Positions 25,657 to 35,010 are shown, numbered from the stretch's first letter. The stretch is 64,000 nt of DNA from JAHEKB01 sp049115575 (GCA_049115575.1 JAGDZU010000001.1:434001-498000), one strand, 5' to 3'. Numbers and translations: made by a program. The notes: generated by a model from the letters alone, not told the origin.

Positions 25657-26568
25657 ATGCTTATTCAACCAGAAGATATATTGGCCACAGGCAATCTCGA
25701 ATTATTATCGAGGCATGCGGTGGAAGGTTTTATTACTGGATATCATAAGAGCCCATTTCACGGTTTTTCGGTTGAGTTTTCTGAGCACCGTCAATATAAT
25801 CCAGGGGAATCAACTAAGCATATAGACTGGAAGCTTTATGGGAGAACAGATAAGCTATTTATTAAACGTTTTGAAGAAGAAACCAACCTTCGATGCCGAA
25901 TTCTTATAGATGCATCTTCCTCAATGCAATTCAAAGGTGATACCGAGCTGAGCAAATTGCAATACAGCCTTTGGTGTTCAGCAGTACTCTTGCAGTTATT
26001 AAAGAAGCAAAGGGACGCTACTGGAATTACCATTTACGATGAAGATGTGGTTGAATCAACTCGTACTGCTTCATCTGGCCGACATTATAAGAACCTTTTA
26101 CATTCGCTAGGTGAATATCTAGATTATAAAAGCGTACTCAGAAAAACGGATATAGTTAAATGCCTTCACGATATGGCTAATCAACTTCACCGGAGATCCC
26201 TCATAGTTCTATTCACTGATTTGCTCTCAGATGATTATGATATAGATCAATTGTTTAGAGCTATTCAACATATCAAGCACAACAAGCATGAACTTATCAT
26301 ATTTAACACCCTGGATGCAGATAAAGAACTGAGTTTTGAATATGAGAATAGACCCTTGAGTTTTGAGGATCTCGAAACGGGGGAGAAGATTAAAATACAA
26401 TCCAGCGAAGTCAAAGACCAATATCGTTTAGCTATTCAAAATCACATTCAAGAATTGAGATTAAGGTGTGGCCAATACAAAGTGGAGTTTATAGATGTTG
26501 ATATTACTAAAGGTGTAGAAAACGTGATGATTCCATTTCTAGTGAAAAGAAACAGAATCAGCTCTTAA
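25657..26568 (+). CDS. DUF58 domain-containing protein
   Basis: 303 residues from MLIQPEDILATGNLELLSRHAVEGF. The family core is clear: SPFHGFSVEFSEHRQYNPGESTKHIDWKLYGRTDKLFIKRFEEETN, then a von Willebrand A-like part starting LIDASSSMQF. DUF58 proteins usually work with MoxR-type ATPases in envelope stress or protein maturation; no MoxR gene is in the window. The ATG lies immediately after the trxA terminator; the frame extends back through the hairpin to a TTG, which I reject. It ends in an 11-bp convergent overlap with alkB. Confidence 0.9.
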   Translation: MLIQPEDILATGNLELLSRHAVEGFITGYHKSPFHGFSVEFSEHRQYNPGESTKHIDWKLYGRTDKLFIKRFEEETNLRCRILIDASSSMQFKGDTELSKLQYSLWCSAVLLQLLKKQRDATGITIYDEDVVESTRTASSGRHYKNLLHSLGEYLDYKSVLRKTDIVKCLHDMANQLHRRSLIVLFTDLLSDDYDIDQLFRAIQHIKHNKHELIIFNTLDADKELSFEYENRPLSFEDLETGEKIKIQSSEVKDQYRLAIQNHIQELRLRCGQYKVEFIDVDITKGVENVMIPFLVKRNRISS

Positions 26569-27601
26569 CGCCAATTAAACGCTTATTCATAACTCTCTTC
26601 CAGAGTGGTGGTATAAGGGCAAGTAGCATCATGCCCGGATATCCAGTAGGTAATTGAGGGGCTTCTGATTGGCTTTTTAGCTCGGGATATATGGTTGAAC
26701 TATTTTGATGATGGTCTGAATGCCTACTTAATTCAAATAGAATATATCTTCCTAAAGGATGGTTTGAATTCCAGCTATGTTCAGGAGCTATTCCTGCAAA
26801 GACCTTGTCATTTAGCTTTTCGCGCTGTAATCCATAATGCTCTACATAATTGATTGACTCAAGAAGCACAATGCCAATTAAGGCGCTAGCTAAGAAAAAT
26901 ATAAGGCTAATCCAACTAAAGAAAATTACAATTAGGCATAGGAAGGCAAATTGGATTATCTGAAACCTAATGAACTGGTTAGATATACTAAATACGGGCT
27001 TACCTATACGTTTCAACCTTTCCTTTTCAAGCCTATAAGCCGAAATCCAACTTCCAACAATGCTCCGTATCCAAAAAACATAGATGGATTCATTGATTCT
27101 AGCAGTAGCAGGGTCTTCTGGTGTTCCAACTTTCTTGTGATGCCCTCTATTGTGCTCTATAAAAAAATGCATATAAAGTGAGGTTAATAGGAGTGATTGG
27201 GCCACAATCTGATCCTGTTTTTCTTTGCGATGACCTAATTCATGAGCGACATTAATACCGTAGACACCACAAAGTATTCCCATAGTACTGACTATCCCAA
27301 CGGACTCCGCAATGGTTAGCTTATTCTCACTCACTATGGTTAAAAACCATAAAAGTAAAATGTAATGTAAAACAGCAACTAAATACAACAGTGAATTGTA
27401 GCTTTTCTTGCTTTTAACTTCATAATTTGCGGTTACAGGATTTAGAAACAGTTCCAATATTGGAATTATTCCAAAAGATATAACTATGGTGATAAGGTAG
27501 TTAAAAGGCTGATAGGCAAAGCTTAAGGATGCGGTAATCACGAATATTAGACTTGGTAAATACCGCAGAATTCCTTCATTTCCTTGTATTCTTGACTTCA
27601 T
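26558..27601 (-). CDS. alkB: Alkane 1-monooxygenase (AlkB family, membrane di-iron)
   Basis: 347 residues from the ATG at 27601 (MKSRIQGNEGILRYL). Several membrane spans and the eight-plus-His cluster of membrane fatty-acid desaturase/hydroxylase enzymes: HELGHRKE, EHNRGHHKKVGTPEDPATAR (the AlkB-type HNxGHH motif), NYVEHYGLQ and LSRHSDHHQN. AlkB hydroxylates the terminal carbon of medium-chain alkanes or related chains using rubredoxin electrons; no rubredoxin gene is adjacent. Bacteroidetes members often have unknown natural substrates. The short extension to a TTG at 27622 overlaps the divergent promoter and is disfavoured. Confidence 0.92.
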   Translation of the reverse strand: MKSRIQGNEGILRYLPSLIFVITASLSFAYQPFNYLITIVISFGIIPILELFLNPVTANYEVKSKKSYNSLLYLVAVLHYILLLWFLTIVSENKLTIAESVGIVSTMGILCGVYGINVAHELGHRKEKQDQIVAQSLLLTSLYMHFFIEHNRGHHKKVGTPEDPATARINESIYVFWIRSIVGSWISAYRLEKERLKRIGKPVFSISNQFIRFQIIQFAFLCLIVIFFSWISLIFFLASALIGIVLLESINYVEHYGLQREKLNDKVFAGIAPEHSWNSNHPLGRYILFELSRHSDHHQNSSTIYPELKSQSEAPQLPTGYPGMMLLALIPPLWKRVMNKRLIGVKS

Positions 27602-27607
27602 TTGATG

Positions 27608-27615
27608 TATCTTTG
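27608..27615 (+). promoter_or_regulatory. -7 box TATCTTTG for the PAS/GAF histidine kinase operon
   Basis: Perfect TAnnTTTG with a TTG 21 bp upstream (27584-27586), a near-ideal Bacteroidetes promoter; the ATG is 21 nt downstream. Confidence 0.6.
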
Positions 27616-27636
27616 TAGGCAACTACTTATTTAACC

Positions 27637-30024
27637 ATGTTTAATTTTCGAATAGAATCCGGAGTTCAACATGCCTATCCGTCTATTGTGAATGCTCTAG
27701 ATGCGGCAGGTATTGCATTCTTCATTAAGAACTCTCAACTGGAATATATACACGCCAATCAGAACTTCCTAGATCTAATAAACTGCAAAGATATCACGAA
27801 TCTATCTGACTCTGATGTGTTTGTACCTGATGTTGCATCAGAGCAAAGACAAATTGAAGAGTTAATTATGACAACTCAACTATCTAAAAGTTCTGAAGCT
27901 GTTATAGTTGGTAGGAACAAGCTAGAGAAAGTATTGGGTATAGAGCGCTCGTTGTATAAAGAAGGTGATGAGTATTACATGGTTGGAGTAGTTCAAGATC
28001 TAACCATTCAGAAAGAGCAAGAGCAATTTAATGCCTATAAGAAGGTGCTGACCGGAGAGGAGCTACATGAAAAAGTAATTAATAGGTTTTCGTCCTACAT
28101 ATTCAATAACAATGATGAGCAGGTAATTTTAGACGGAGTTGGAAAACTTTGTCTTGAATTGCTAAAGATTGATGATGTATCTATATTCATCTACTCTCCT
28201 GAACAGGATTTATTAGAACAAAGAACCTTTGTTGGAAAGGATGATCAGCTTCAATACGAGAAGCACAATCCGGTAAAAATAAAGCTGAATCAAGGTATAG
28301 TTGGCCTTGCTGCTACTGAGATGAAATCTGTTCTGTTAAATGATGTAGATCAAAATGAAAGACATATAAAAGGTGTGGTGGATGCCAAAAGCGAATTGGC
28401 GGTCCCTATTATTTATAAAAAGAAACTGATAGGTGTAATAGACTCTGAAAACCCACAGAATCAGTTCTTTACAAAAAGGCATGTACATTTAATGGAAGGA
28501 ATTGCAGGTTTACTCGCCATTAAACTCAATGAGGTTAGGAACTACAGATTGTTAACGCGCAAGCAAATGCAGATGCAGGCTTTCGTTGAAAATTCTCCTG
28601 TAGCATTAATAATGCTAGATGAGCAGTTCAATTACCTTGCTGTGTCCGAAAGTTGGAAAAACACTTATGATGTAGATCCCTCAGAAAATCTAATAGGACA
28701 AAATCACTTTGAAAGATACCCCAATCTTCCAATCAGGTGGAAGAAGATGATTAAAAAAGCATTAGCGGGTGTAGCACAACGTAATGATAAGGAATTTTAC
28801 CAAAGAAAAAATGGAACTTCAGAATGGTATACAGCAAAAGTTTCTCCGTGGTATACTAAAAAGAACGGTATAGGCGGGGTAATACTAAATGCCGAAATTA
28901 TCACTGATCAAGTTAGACAAGAGCAAGCCCTTACCAATACTATGGATGCTTTACAGAAAGCGAGAATCATGGGTAAGCTTTACACCTGGGATTTCAATCC
29001 AGAAAATGGCAAGTTTACATGGTCTACCGGTCTCATAGAGGATGGTGAATGGGCTTCCGCAGATCATTTACAACTGGAATCTCTTTTTGAGGTAGTGGAT
29101 CCTGAGTATCGCGCGGATTTCAATAATGCAATACAAGAAGCCATTAAAAAGAAATCTGAATTCTCTTTAATACATCCAATACAGATCGAAGATAAAAAGC
29201 TTTGGCTGCACACCAGAGGAGGATTAAAAACTTTGGAAAATCAGGTTGAGTGTATAGTAGGAACGTCGCAAGACATTACAGATCAGGTGCTTACTGAGGA
29301 TAGTCTGAAGAGAAAGAATAAGGAATTGGAAAAAATTAACGCTGAGCTAGATCAGTTTGTTTATAAAACGGCTCATGATTTGAGAACGCCTTTGACCAAT
29401 TTGGTAGGACTAATCGGAGTAATGAGAAATGAATCCAACTTAGATCTACTTAATACCTATTTCGATTTACAAGAAAAGAGTGTAGAGAAAATGGATGCCT
29501 TTATTCATAAGATTACGAACTTCACAAAGAACTCAAGACTTCCTGTGCAATGCGAAGAGTTGAATTTCAATTCAATGATTGATGACATCCTCGGAGAGTA
29601 TCTATTCTTTGATAAGTCAGAACTCATTACGAAATCTTTAGAAATCAAGACTGATATTCCAGTTTATGGAGACTGTGAACGAATTAAAAGTATAGTTCGG
29701 AATTTGATTTCTAACGCCATTAAATATGCGGATCTCAATAAGGACCAACCATCTATTAAAGTAAGTGTGAGCACTTCACATGCTAACGTTAAAATTAGCA
29801 TTAAAGACAATGGGGTGGGAATTCCCGAGAAAATTAAACCTAGGGTATTTGAGATGTTCTATAGAGGATCAAAAATATCTGAAGGTTCAGGCATTGGCTT
29901 ATACATTGTGAAAGAAGCCGTAAGTAAGCTTAGTGGAAAAATTTCGTTAAATTCGGAGGAACATATAGGAACAGAAGTAGTGGTAACTATACCCAATCTG
30001 AACCCTTCAATACTAAGCAAATGA
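27637..30024 (+). CDS. Soluble multi-sensor histidine kinase (PAS-GAF-PAS-PAS-HisKA-HATPase)
   Basis: 795 residues with no membrane span. Domains in order: PAS (~10-130), GAF (~150-295, FSSYIFNNNDEQVIL to LAIKL), PAS (~310-425, FVENSPVALIMLDEQFNYLAV), PAS-like with a PAC end (~435-555), HisKA with acceptor His in FVYKTAHDLRTPLTN, and ATPase domain (NLISNAIKYA, DNGVGIPEKI, GSGIGLYIVKEA). It senses an intracellular signal, ligand unknown. The response-regulator gene overlaps by 4 bp (ATGA), so the two form a dedicated pair. Confidence 0.93.
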   Translation: MFNFRIESGVQHAYPSIVNALDAAGIAFFIKNSQLEYIHANQNFLDLINCKDITNLSDSDVFVPDVASEQRQIEELIMTTQLSKSSEAVIVGRNKLEKVLGIERSLYKEGDEYYMVGVVQDLTIQKEQEQFNAYKKVLTGEELHEKVINRFSSYIFNNNDEQVILDGVGKLCLELLKIDDVSIFIYSPEQDLLEQRTFVGKDDQLQYEKHNPVKIKLNQGIVGLAATEMKSVLLNDVDQNERHIKGVVDAKSELAVPIIYKKKLIGVIDSENPQNQFFTKRHVHLMEGIAGLLAIKLNEVRNYRLLTRKQMQMQAFVENSPVALIMLDEQFNYLAVSESWKNTYDVDPSENLIGQNHFERYPNLPIRWKKMIKKALAGVAQRNDKEFYQRKNGTSEWYTAKVSPWYTKKNGIGGVILNAEIITDQVRQEQALTNTMDALQKARIMGKLYTWDFNPENGKFTWSTGLIEDGEWASADHLQLESLFEVVDPEYRADFNNAIQEAIKKKSEFSLIHPIQIEDKKLWLHTRGGLKTLENQVECIVGTSQDITDQVLTEDSLKRKNKELEKINAELDQFVYKTAHDLRTPLTNLVGLIGVMRNESNLDLLNTYFDLQEKSVEKMDAFIHKITNFTKNSRLPVQCEELNFNSMIDDILGEYLFFDKSELITKSLEIKTDIPVYGDCERIKSIVRNLISNAIKYADLNKDQPSIKVSVSTSHANVKISIKDNGVGIPEKIKPRVFEMFYRGSKISEGSGIGLYIVKEAVSKLSGKISLNSEEHIGTEVVVTIPNLNPSILSK

Positions 30025-30380
30025 TATTCCTAGTTGATGATGATCCTATTCAGAACATGCTTACATCAAAGCTCATAGAGACTTATGATGATAAACTGCA
30101 ATACAAGGTTTATCAAAATGGGGAAGAAGCCCTTGAGGCCATTAAATCGCGAATCTATCCAGATATCATTTTATTGGATATTAACATGCCTATTATGGAT
30201 GGATGGGAGTTTCTCGAAGCCTATGAATCGGTTAAGAAAAAAGCCAAAGTATTTATGCTGACTTCTTCAAATATGTCTGATGACAGAAATCGTGCTGCTG
30301 ACTTTGATTGCGTGCTAGGTTATTACACTAAGCCAATCAACTTGCATGATATCAAAGATGTCTTAGCTGAGAATTTATAG
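30021..30380 (+). CDS. Single-domain response regulator (CheY-like)
   Basis: 119 residues: receiver domain only, no output domain. Acidic pair DDDP near residue 5, phosphorylation Asp in ILLDINMPIMDGWEF, switch Thr/Ser in VFMLTSSN and the Lys in YYTKPI. It is translationally coupled to the preceding multi-sensor kinase by an ATGA overlap and is its likely phosphate acceptor, passing the signal by protein contact or a phosphorelay. Confidence 0.93.
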   Translation: MIFLVDDDPIQNMLTSKLIETYDDKLQYKVYQNGEEALEAIKSRIYPDIILLDINMPIMDGWEFLEAYESVKKKAKVFMLTSSNMSDDRNRAADFDCVLGYYTKPINLHDIKDVLAENL

Positions 30381-30480
30381 GAACATTTCAGTCAAGTATC
30401 TCAATTTTACTAAATCACAAATTATTTCCGATCTGTTGAGTTCATTTTGTTGCCTTTAGCTTGCAAGCTTGAGCTAAGTC

Positions 30481-30513
30481 AAAAAAAAAGCCTTCCAGCT
30501 TCGCTGAAAGGCT
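30481..30513 (-). terminator. Rho-independent terminator (minus strand)
   Basis: On the minus strand AAGCCTTTCAG / CTGGAAGGCTT with a short GCGAAG-type loop, followed by nine T. It lies downstream of the decayed tRNA-Ser-like segment. Confidence 0.75.
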
Positions 30514-30518
30514 TAAAT

Positions 30519-30606
30519 AATACTGCAGAGAGAGAGGGATTACCTCCCTTGCAATTCGGTTTTCCCTGAGAAGGAGGCTTCAAGTTATGCAAGCCTTGTA
30601 CTACCG
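30519..30606 (-). pseudogene. Probable decayed tRNA-Ser copy
   Basis: Read on the plus strand, the words GAGAGAGAGGGATT (30528), GGAGG (30573), TTCAAG (30579) and ACTACCG (30600) occur in the same order as in the intact tRNA-Ser (30713, 30736, 30758, 30764). The 14-mer is identical and covers the T-stem/acceptor 3' end. No acceptor 5' strand or anticodon arm can be folded. The short words could match by chance; the 14-mer is the firm part. Confidence 0.4.
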
Positions 30607-30667
30607 TACAATAGTCTTTTTTTAATTGCCTGACTCACTTGAACATTTTGTTCAGATTCGTAGGCAA

Positions 30668-30699
30668 CAAAAAAAGCCTCACCGATAACGGCAAGGCTT
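30668..30699 (-). terminator. Rho-independent terminator after tRNA-Ser
   Basis: On the minus strand AAGCCT...CCG TTAT CGG...AGGCTT followed by seven T, starting 11 nt after the tRNA 3' end. Confidence 0.75.
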
Positions 30700-30707
30700 C
30701 CTCAAAT

Positions 30708-30795
<88 letters not shown>

Positions 30796-30805
30796 AAAAC
30801 GGCTG

Positions 30806-30813
30806 CAAACATA
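30806..30813 (-). promoter_or_regulatory. -7 box TATGTTTG for tRNA-Ser
   Basis: TAnnTTTG match on the minus strand, 10 nt before the tRNA 5' end. Confidence 0.5.
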
Positions 30814-30857
30814 TGAATTAAGAATTCATATTTCATAATTGAAATCTCAAAATTTTA

Positions 30858-31772
30858 CTAATCTGCTTTATCAATACTCTTGTTTAGTTCGAATCCAATT
30901 AGCACAACAAAGCTTATAAAGAAAATAAGCACCATAATCACTAGTATAGTTCCTATGGAGCCATATAATTTATTGTATGAATTGAAATTCTCTACATAGA
31001 GAGTAAAGGCGTATGTAGTGAGCAAAGATAGAAAGGTAGCAAGGGTAGAGCCAGGCGAGAAAAACTTCCAAGATGACACCTTGCTTGAGCCAAAATAGTA
31101 GAGGGAGCTAAAAATGAAATATACCAGAGCTATAACTATAACATATTCTACAAGTTTTAGGATAAACGGTATCCAACTGCTTTTTATCCAAGGTAATTCT
31201 GCTAGATACCAAATGGAGTAATCTATGCTAATTGAAACCACTATAGATGTTACTAAAAGGCTGGTAACCAGGAATGTGAGGCCAAAGCTTTTAAGTCTAA
31301 TATTAAACCAATTTCTCTGAAATTTTCTGTCAACATCTAAATCAAAGGCTGAAATCATATTGGCAAAACCATTGCTAGCAAAATATAATGCGGCAATAAA
31401 CCCAAATGAAAGCAATCCGGCATTTTGATTTTTAAGAATATCATTAATAGTACCTAGCAAAAGTTCAAAAGCGTTAGGAGGTAAGAAAACTTCTAAAATC
31501 CCAACTATTTCGTCGTGAAAATCTGCTATTGGTATGTATGCTATCAGCGTAAACAAGAAAATGATAGTAGGGAACAGAGCAAGAAAGAAATTGAATGCTA
31601 GAGCTGATGCCCTAAGGCTTTGATCCTCTTCAAAGAAGCTCCTAAAGAAGAATTTACTCACTTCATAAAGAGATTTCTTTCTGAAACCCGGGAGACTTAC
31701 ATTTCTGAGTTTATAACTCAATAGCCTATCCAGTTTAACAAATCTGTTTTTTATTCGCTCTTTTAGTTTCAA
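30858..31772 (-). CDS. YihY/BrkB-type inner-membrane protein
   Basis: 304 residues with about six membrane spans. The family pattern is present: FFEEDQSLRASALAFNFFLALFPTIIFLFTLIAYIP near the N-terminus, GLLSFGFIAALYFASNGFANMISAFD in the middle, and a C-terminal span with YGSIGTILVIMVLIFF. The YihY/BrkB family (once misread as RNase BN) has no settled biochemical role; it is thought to be a transporter or envelope protein. Start is the TTG at 31772; no in-frame ATG lies before the first span. It is divergent from serC. Confidence 0.88.
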   Translation of the reverse strand: MKLKERIKNRFVKLDRLLSYKLRNVSLPGFRKKSLYEVSKFFFRSFFEEDQSLRASALAFNFFLALFPTIIFLFTLIAYIPIADFHDEIVGILEVFLPPNAFELLLGTINDILKNQNAGLLSFGFIAALYFASNGFANMISAFDLDVDRKFQRNWFNIRLKSFGLTFLVTSLLVTSIVVSISIDYSIWYLAELPWIKSSWIPFILKLVEYVIVIALVYFIFSSLYYFGSSKVSSWKFFSPGSTLATFLSLLTTYAFTLYVENFNSYNKLYGSIGTILVIMVLIFFISFVVLIGFELNKSIDKAD

Positions 31773-31801
31773 TGAATAGTGTGCAAATTACATGAAATAA
31801 A

Positions 31802-31809
31802 TAGTTTTG
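31802..31809 (+). promoter_or_regulatory. -7 box TAGTTTTG for serC
   Basis: TAnnTTTG match 15 nt before the serC ATG at 31825. Confidence 0.5.
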
Positions 31810-31824
31810 CCCCAAATTTTCATC

Positions 31825-32883
31825 ATGACTAAAGTTCATAACTTTTCAGCCGGTCCTGCAGTACTTCCAAAGGAAGTCATAGACCAATGTATAAGTGCTC
31901 TTCAAAATTTTGCCGGCACAAATCTTTCATTGATAGAAGTGTCTCATAGAGGTGCACCATTTGTAGCAGTAATGGATGAAGCAAGGCAAATTGTAAAAGA
32001 CCTAATGAACTTGGGAGATGATTATGAAGTTATATACCTTCAAGGGGGAGCAAGCACACAATTCCTTATGGTTGCTATGAACTTGCTTGAAACTAAGGCG
32101 GCATACACCAATACAGGTACTTGGGCAAAGAAGGCCATCAAAGAAGCTGAAGCATTTGGAATTGTTGATGTGTTAGGGTCTTCAGCGGATCAGAATTTCA
32201 ACTACATTCCAAAGAATTTTACAATTGATGATTCATATGACTATTTCCACTGTACATCCAACAACACCATTAGTGGAACTCAAATGAAAGAATTTCCAGA
32301 CTGCCCTGTTCCTTTGGTATGTGATATGAGCTCAGATATTTTCAGTAGACCACTTGACTTTAGCAAATTTGATTTGATTTATGCTGGAGCTCAGAAAAAC
32401 ATGGGGCCAGCAGGAACAACCCTTGTAGTGGTTAAGAAATCTATTCTAGGCAAAGTAAACAGAGCTATTCCAACCATGCTTAAATACCAAACGCATATAG
32501 ACAAAGAATCTATGTTCAATACTCCACCAGTGTTTGCCGTATATGCTAGCTTACAGAATCTGAAATGGATTAAACGCAACGGAGGGTTAGAGGCAATGGA
32601 AAAAAGAAATGCTGAAAAAGCAAATATGCTTTATAATGAAATTGACAACAACCCAATGTTTAAAGGCACTACAGCTATTGAAGACAGGTCGCATATGAAT
32701 GTGACATTTGTATTGGAAGATGATACTCTGAATGCCGACTTTCTAGAAGCATGTGCTAATGCAAACATTAGTGGAATAAAAGGGCATAGATCTGTTGGTG
32801 GATTTAGAGCGAGCATTTACAACGCACTTGAACTAGATAGTATAGAAGCTTTAGTTAACGTAATGAAGAATTTCAAAGCATGA
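31825..32883 (+). CDS. serC: Phosphoserine aminotransferase
   Basis: 352 residues from MTKVHNFSAGPAVLPKEV; the 18-bp upstream TTG option overlaps the promoter. PLP-dependent enzyme converting 3-phosphohydroxypyruvate to phosphoserine with glutamate, step two of serine synthesis. Seen: VIYLQGGASTQFLM, CTSNNTISGTQ, the PLP-Lys in YAGAQKNMGPAG, and GHRSVGGFRASIYNA binding the substrate phosphate. The next gene, a 3-phosphoglycerate dehydrogenase, overlaps by 4 bp (ATGA). Confidence 0.97.
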   Translation: MTKVHNFSAGPAVLPKEVIDQCISALQNFAGTNLSLIEVSHRGAPFVAVMDEARQIVKDLMNLGDDYEVIYLQGGASTQFLMVAMNLLETKAAYTNTGTWAKKAIKEAEAFGIVDVLGSSADQNFNYIPKNFTIDDSYDYFHCTSNNTISGTQMKEFPDCPVPLVCDMSSDIFSRPLDFSKFDLIYAGAQKNMGPAGTTLVVVKKSILGKVNRAIPTMLKYQTHIDKESMFNTPPVFAVYASLQNLKWIKRNGGLEAMEKRNAEKANMLYNEIDNNPMFKGTTAIEDRSHMNVTFVLEDDTLNADFLEACANANISGIKGHRSVGGFRASIYNALELDSIEALVNVMKNFKA

Positions 32884-33842
32884 AAGTATTAATAAACGAT
32901 GGAATTGCACCGGTTGGTTTAGAGATGATGCAACAAGCTGGTATTGAAGTAAGCACTAGTAAAATAGAACAAAGCGATCTCAAAGATCAACTTAACAACT
33001 TCGATGCAATATTGGTGAGAAGTGCAACTCAGGTACGTAAAGAACATATAGATGCATCGCCTAATCTTAAGCTCATTGGAAGAGGAGGAGTTGGTATGGA
33101 TAATATTGATGTTGAATATGCTAGATCCAAAGGAATAGCTGTAGTAAATACACCTGCAGCTTCTAGTCGTTCTGTAGCAGAATTAGCGATGGCACACTTA
33201 TTTTCCATTGTGCGATCTCTACCAGAAATGAATAGGAAAATGGCACTGGACGGAATCTCTGATTTCAAAAGTTTAAAAAAGAGCGCCTCAAAAGGGATTG
33301 AGTTACAAGGGAAAACTTTGGGCTTAATTGGTGTAGGTAGAATTGGAAGAGCAACAGCTTCCATTGCATTGGGTTGCGGTATGAAAATCTTGGCTTACGA
33401 TCCATATATTAAAGAGTGTGACATTGATCTCAACCTTCACAAAGACTATAATCATAAGTATAGTGTGAAGATTAATACCATCTCGAAAGAAAACCTTTTA
33501 AAACAAGCTGATTTCATCAGTTTACATATACCTGGAGGGCAAGGTTATGTGTTGAGCAGTAATGAGTTTTCATTGATGAAAGAAGGCGTAGGTATAGTTA
33601 ACTGTGCCCGAGGTGGAACTATAGATGAAACAGCATTGTTAGCTGCCATGGAAAGTGGTAAAGTTAAATATGCAGCTACTGACGTATTTGAAAGCGAACC
33701 TCCGGTAGACGAAAGCATTCTTAGAATGAATAGCATGGGTCTTAGTCCACACATTGGCGCATCCACAATGGAAGCACAAGATCGTGTAGGTGAAGAATTG
33801 GCTGAGCAAGTCATAGACCATTTGAGAAATGCCCGACTTTAA
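32880..33842 (+). CDS. serA: D-3-phosphoglycerate dehydrogenase
   Basis: 320 residues, the short form without ACT regulatory domain. 2-hydroxyacid dehydrogenase family: Rossmann GKTLGLIGVGRIGRA, catalytic Arg region NCARGGTIDETALLAA, Glu in DVFESEPPV and His in LSPHIGAST. It oxidises 3-phosphoglycerate to 3-phosphohydroxypyruvate, feeding SerC. The position between serC and the DUF1015 gene (14-bp overlap) supports the serA role over a generic 2-hydroxyacid dehydrogenase. Lack of an ACT domain means no serine feedback through that route. Confidence 0.93.
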   Translation: MKVLINDGIAPVGLEMMQQAGIEVSTSKIEQSDLKDQLNNFDAILVRSATQVRKEHIDASPNLKLIGRGGVGMDNIDVEYARSKGIAVVNTPAASSRSVAELAMAHLFSIVRSLPEMNRKMALDGISDFKSLKKSASKGIELQGKTLGLIGVGRIGRATASIALGCGMKILAYDPYIKECDIDLNLHKDYNHKYSVKINTISKENLLKQADFISLHIPGGQGYVLSSNEFSLMKEGVGIVNCARGGTIDETALLAAMESGKVKYAATDVFESEPPVDESILRMNSMGLSPHIGASTMEAQDRVGEELAEQVIDHLRNARL

Positions 33843-35010
33843 ACCATTTAGGGCTCTTAGGCCCCATAAAGACTATGCAGGCAAGGTTTCTGCTCGTTCT
33901 TCTGATTTCAGCGACCAGCATTTGTTGGTGGAGGCTATGAAAGCCAATCCACACACCTTTCACCATGTTACCAAAAATCATCTCAATTATAGTGGTGCTT
34001 TTCAAGAGCCAGAGAAATTCCTGCCATTTGCCGCTAAATTTATTGAACTGCAGAAGGAAAAAGGGGTTTTGGTAAAAGAACAAGAGGATGCTTTTTATAT
34101 CTATAGGCAAACCCGAAAAGATGGAAGAACTTTTAAAGGCTTAATTGGTCTATCAAACGTTGAAGACTACAGCCTGGATCGTATTAAGAGGCATGAAGAG
34201 ATTAGACCATCTAGGTTAGGATTTATGGTGGAGTTATGTAAGACCACCAAAGTGTTGGGTGAGCCCACTTTGCTTACCTTTAAACAGCATAGGCCTATAG
34301 AACTAGGCCAGGGCGAACAGATTTATGATTTTACCTCAATAGATGGCAAACGCCACATTATCGAGCGTATGACAGATGAATTGAAAATTCAAGAAATCAG
34401 AGATTTTCTAATGGAAGTTGAGTGCTTTTATCTCGCCGACGGACATCACCGTTCTGCAGCTATAGCCTCATTTCACAATCAGTTTCCACAGTTGGACAAC
34501 GCCTATTGCTTGAGTTTGCTCATGGAAGAAGATGAATTGGATATTAGTGCATTTCACAGGTTGATTAGACCTGTTGTAAGCATACCTACAAGCGAATTAC
34601 TTGAGAAACTATCTCGTGATTTTGATATTAGTAAAAGTGAATCTGCGGTTTTTGATCCAGTGAATAAAGGAGAGTTTGGCTTATTCGATGGCAAAGACTG
34701 GTACAGGCTTGTCTTGAAATACCACGACCATATGATGGATGTGGAGCTTTTAGAAAAGTATGTTGTTCATTCAATTTACAATATCAGAGACAGCAGAACA
34801 GACAGTCAAATCTCATTCTACCCACAAAGGCAAGGGGTGGAGCGCATGGAGGAGATTGTTAAAGAAGGAACCTTCGATGTGGTATATACCTTGGCGGCAT
34901 GCCAGTTTTCTGAAATTAGAGAGATATCCGATAGGCATGAAACATTGCCTCCAAAATCAACTTTTATTGAACCTAAGCTGCGCTCGGGTTTAATAATCCA
35001 AGAATTCTAA
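33829..35010 (+). CDS. DUF1015 family protein
   Basis: 393 residues. Characteristic parts: FKPFRALRPHKDYAGKVSARSSDF at the N-terminus, IYRQTRKDGRTFKGLIGL, and the highly conserved YLADGHHRSAAIASF near residue 205. DUF1015 proteins keep company with serA/serC in many bacteria, and a role in serine metabolism (such as a serine kinase or related reaction) has been proposed for relatives, but this member's activity is unproven. Third gene of the serC operon, overlapping serA by 14 bp. It converges with a membrane-protein gene (4-bp overlap). Confidence 0.92.
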   Translation: MPDFKPFRALRPHKDYAGKVSARSSDFSDQHLLVEAMKANPHTFHHVTKNHLNYSGAFQEPEKFLPFAAKFIELQKEKGVLVKEQEDAFYIYRQTRKDGRTFKGLIGLSNVEDYSLDRIKRHEEIRPSRLGFMVELCKTTKVLGEPTLLTFKQHRPIELGQGEQIYDFTSIDGKRHIIERMTDELKIQEIRDFLMEVECFYLADGHHRSAAIASFHNQFPQLDNAYCLSLLMEEDELDISAFHRLIRPVVSIPTSELLEKLSRDFDISKSESAVFDPVNKGEFGLFDGKDWYRLVLKYHDHMMDVELLEKYVVHSIYNIRDSRTDSQISFYPQRQGVERMEEIVKEGTFDVVYTLAACQFSEIREISDRHETLPPKSTFIEPKLRSGLIIQEF

